IMG/VR virus record: IMGVR_UViG_3300037246_000813
Coordinates: 1-34,484 of that record
Source of the DNA: a virus
Length of the DNA stretch: 34,484 nucleotides
Reading direction: 5' to 3' (one strand)
Shown: one piece after another, positions 32,835 to 34,484 of the stretch
Layout of the letters: each line of letters opens with the position of its first letter
How positions within the stretch are numbered: the stretch's first letter is position 1
The notes under the pieces: model-generated
The model's database searches: none
The model's input: only the letters and a program-made list of their open reading frames with translations
What the model was told of the DNA's origin: nothing
Position numbers and translations under genes: made by a program

Positions 32835-33050
32835 ATGAACGAACTATTCACGCTGCTTGAGAAGCACGAAGTCACTCTAACCACTGGAACTTTCGGTGGC
32901 GCAATGACTTACTTTCTCCAGAAGGGGACAGCGCAGGTCTGTTTTGAGATCAAAGGTAGCTGGTCTGTCCGAGGCGCTATGCACGAATACTTCTATCCAG
33001 CGATCTGTGCCCTGGAAAGATCCTTCCATTCTTCTGGGGAGAAAATATAG
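32835..33050 (+). CDS. Hypothetical protein, first gene of the small-gene chain
   Basis: A protein of 71 residues with an ATG six bases behind the -10 box, so it is probably read from a leaderless mRNA. It contains a helix (ELFTLLEKHEVTLTTG) and strands (AQVCFEIKGSWSVRG). No motif recognised. Confidence 0.5.
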   Translation: MNELFTLLEKHEVTLTTGTFGGAMTYFLQKGTAQVCFEIKGSWSVRGAMHEYFYPAICALERSFHSSGEKI

Positions 33051-33400
33051 TGGACACACCCAAAATTCAAGTCGTACTGGATTCCATCGAGAAGGCCCGC
33101 GAGCGGCAGGCATTCGATCTGTCGGTGCTTGCCTTGTGGGCCCATGCCGAGGACACCACCGGCATGTCATGGGAGGATGTCAAGACGTTCACCTTCCGGC
33201 CGGAGTACCTGACCAAAGAACAAGCGACGGAAAACAAGCGGCGAGCCATCCGGCGTGCCCCGCCTGTCTACTGTGCGAAGAACTGGCACAACTGTCTCCG
33301 GCTGAAGTCCGGCGACCTAATCTCTATGCCTGGCATCTCTCGGCCAATCCCGCCGGGATGGTTGGAAGCCAGCGCAAGAAAGGTAACCTCCCTGCTATGA
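33050..33400 (+). CDS. Hypothetical protein (GTG start)
   Basis: A protein of 116 residues. GTG at 33050 overlaps the previous stop (TAGTG) with GGGGAGAA upstream. Mixed charged helices (DSIEKARERQAFDLSVLALW) are followed by a Pro/Arg-rich end. No known motif. It ends in ATGA with the next gene. Confidence 0.48.
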   Translation: MDTPKIQVVLDSIEKARERQAFDLSVLALWAHAEDTTGMSWEDVKTFTFRPEYLTKEQATENKRRAIRRAPPVYCAKNWHNCLRLKSGDLISMPGISRPIPPGWLEASARKVTSLL

Positions 33401-33603
33401 ACGAACACATCGAAATTGAACGGGCTGGGATGTACACCGAGGGCTACTCCGACGCCTTGAAGGATTGGCAGACGCAGATCCTCATGCTGCTGGAAGATAC
33501 TGAGCGCAAGTTCGGGCACATGCACGACGGTTTCGGCAAGTCAATGTACGAGCATCTCCGATGTCAGATGTCCAAGCTGTACAACGAAAGGACCGCAGGA
33601 TGA
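33397..33603 (+). CDS. Small hypothetical protein
   Basis: A protein of 68 residues, coupled at both ends by ATGA. It is largely helical (EGYSDALKDWQTQILMLLED, then SMYEHLRCQMSKLYNERT) and may form a small helical dimer. No motif recognised. Confidence 0.48.
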   Translation: MNEHIEIERAGMYTEGYSDALKDWQTQILMLLEDTERKFGHMHDGFGKSMYEHLRCQMSKLYNERTAG

Positions 33604-33944
33604 GTATGTTATGGCACCCCTGCCACCCGGAGTTCGGTCTCGCTTTCCACGTCGACTACAACTTCGAGTGGCAAGCACACGACCTCCGCATCGTCAAACG
33701 ACTCGGCGACGGCACCACCCTCCGGGGTGAGATGGAGTTCGTCAAGCACAAACCCGGCGAACGAATGGAGCCCACCCTGCGAGTCAGAGATGGGGAGACC
33801 AGTGGGCTGCAAGACCTGTTCGACTGTCTGTGGGACGCGGGCCTTCGGCCACCCACAGATGTCGACCCACACCCTATCGTGCAGGCGAAGAATGAGAACC
33901 TCGCCGACCTCCGCCGTATCCTTGACAAGGTGATGGACCCGTGA
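33600..33944 (+). CDS. Hypothetical protein
   Basis: A protein of 114 residues, starting in an ATGA overlap. It has a beta-rich first half (HPEFGLAFHVDYNFEWQAHD) and a helical end. The spaced residues HPCHPEFGLAFH near the start could bind metal but no family is recognised. Its stop overlaps the next GTG start. Confidence 0.48.
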   Translation: MSMLWHPCHPEFGLAFHVDYNFEWQAHDLRIVKRLGDGTTLRGEMEFVKHKPGERMEPTLRVRDGETSGLQDLFDCLWDAGLRPPTDVDPHPIVQAKNENLADLRRILDKVMDP

Positions 33945-34081
33945 GCAAAACGGAAAGACTGATAATGGTCATGGGGGTGGGCATTTTCCTTGCTCTGATG
34001 CTGGGCTTTCTGGCCCATGTCACCTTCGTTGAAACCCGTCTCGCTGTCCCGGCCCCTCAACAGAGTGGAATGAACCCGTGA
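33941..34081 (+). CDS. Small membrane protein (GTG start)
   Basis: A 46-residue ORF, GTGA-coupled to the previous gene and sharing its own stop with the next start (GTGA). It has one hydrophobic segment (LIMVMGVGIFLALMLGFLA, residues 7-25) and a short soluble tail. It may be a lysis accessory (spanin- or holin-like) or a regulator at the membrane. Confidence 0.5.
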   Translation: MSKTERLIMVMGVGIFLALMLGFLAHVTFVETRLAVPAPQQSGMNP

Positions 34082-34404
34082 AATACTTTCTGATCCTAGA
34101 CAACGAAGTCATTGTCAGCCATTTAGATGGAGAGGGCTACCCTGACGTAGCATATCTCTTCGACTGTGTGATGAGGAAGTACCCAGACGCAACCGCAGTG
34201 GTGGCAGGCCCCGGGCAACACACCGAGATGCCTTGGGAAATTGACACGGTGTTCGTTATCCCGTATGAAGCATCGCCTGACGGCGTCAGGTCGGTCGCCT
34301 ACTTGTGGAAAGAAATTCAACACTTACAATGCCGCAAGGCGAGGGAGGAACGATGGGTTGGGCAAGTGGAGGCGACCTGTATCGCCAGATCATTGATGCC
34401 ATGA
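34078..34404 (+). CDS. Hypothetical protein (GTG start)
   Basis: A protein of 108 residues, coupled by GTGA. Strand-helix pattern in the first half (YFLILDNEVIVSHLDGEG, then PDVAYLFDCVMRKYP). No known motif. It overlaps the next start by 52 bases in another frame. Confidence 0.45.
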   Translation: MKYFLILDNEVIVSHLDGEGYPDVAYLFDCVMRKYPDATAVVAGPGQHTEMPWEIDTVFVIPYEASPDGVRSVAYLWKEIQHLQCRKAREERWVGQVEATCIARSLMP

Positions 34405-34484
34405 AGCGGCTTGTCTCCGACGACGCGGAGCGTGAGAGAGCCCACAAGATGCTGATCCCGCTGTTCGAGATCGCAGACTGGGAC
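34353..34484 (+). CDS. Hypothetical protein, 3' end outside window
   Basis: Forty-four residues are visible. The ATG at 34353 has GGGAGGAA (34342-34349). The visible part is a charged helix (LYRQIIDAMKRLVSDDAERE) ending LIPLFEIADWD. The frame is open at the right edge, so the gene continues. A large overlap with the preceding gene is the main doubt. Confidence 0.48.
   Translation, partial: MGWASGGDLYRQIIDAMKRLVSDDAERERAHKMLIPLFEIADWD

Noticed and set aside
22182-34484. PurZ (adenylosuccinate synthetase-like) partner for the diphosphohydrolase
   Set aside because: None of the large proteins in this segment carries the expected P-loop and substrate motifs of that family.

Overview
The window reads as part of the genome of a tailed, siphovirus-type double-stranded DNA phage (or a prophage of that type). 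Evidence: a run of tail genes (head-tail joining, tail tube, frameshifted tail chaperone, a tape measure of about 1,160 residues, distal tail and tip proteins), no contractile-sheath gene between tube and chaperone, and dense packing with ATGA or TAATG overlaps. Terminase, portal and capsid genes must lie outside the window. The host cannot be named from the sequence; the DNA looks moderately GC-rich and uses sigma70-like promoters and Shine-Dalgarno sites, so it is bacterial.

Layout. (1) 1-17098, plus strand, the virion module: a fibre-like protein cut by the left edge, a small holin-like membrane protein, two head-tail/tail completion candidates, the tail tube, the tail assembly chaperone and its probable -1 frameshift product, a small tail protein, the tape measure, a small virion-like protein, two tandem lectin-like paralogues, a repeat protein ending in a distal-tail-like domain, a stand-alone copy of that domain, a 1,004-residue tail tip protein with a cysteine-rich tail, a zinc-ribbon-like protein, an SPFH/band-7 protein and a tiny basic protein. 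A strong terminator at 17131 closes this unit. (2) 17160-21680, minus strand: a DEDDh exonuclease, a MazG-like dATP/dGTP diphosphohydrolase with a long extension, and a primase-helicase (AEP-like plus SF3 ATPase). (3) 21681-22181: a 500-base divergent control region with the same 38-base promoter-like element facing outward at both ends, a 17-bp perfect hairpin and GGGGGCGGA repeats. It is a good candidate for a replication or partition site. (4) 22182-34484, plus strand: a ParB-like protein, a conserved early-type protein, a tRNA-like locus with an apparent 80-base insertion in the D loop, small genes, an SNF2-type helicase, a sugar C-methyltransferase-like enzyme overlapping an OGT-like glycosyltransferase, an HTH-metallophosphoesterase, an isolated structural-type protein, and a chain of small overlapping unknown genes running off the right edge.

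How they work together. The minus-strand unit and the first plus-strand genes form a replication/nucleotide module driven from the shared control region. The SNF2 helicase and the small-gene chain have near-identical TTGACA-17-TAGRAT promoters whose predicted transcription start falls on the ATG, which suggests leaderless mRNAs. The methyltransferase-glycosyltransferase pair suggests decoration of a virion protein, DNA base or host glycan with a modified sugar. The diphosphohydrolase raises the possibility of altered adenine or guanine nucleotide pools, as in 2-aminoadenine phages, but no PurZ-like gene is visible here.
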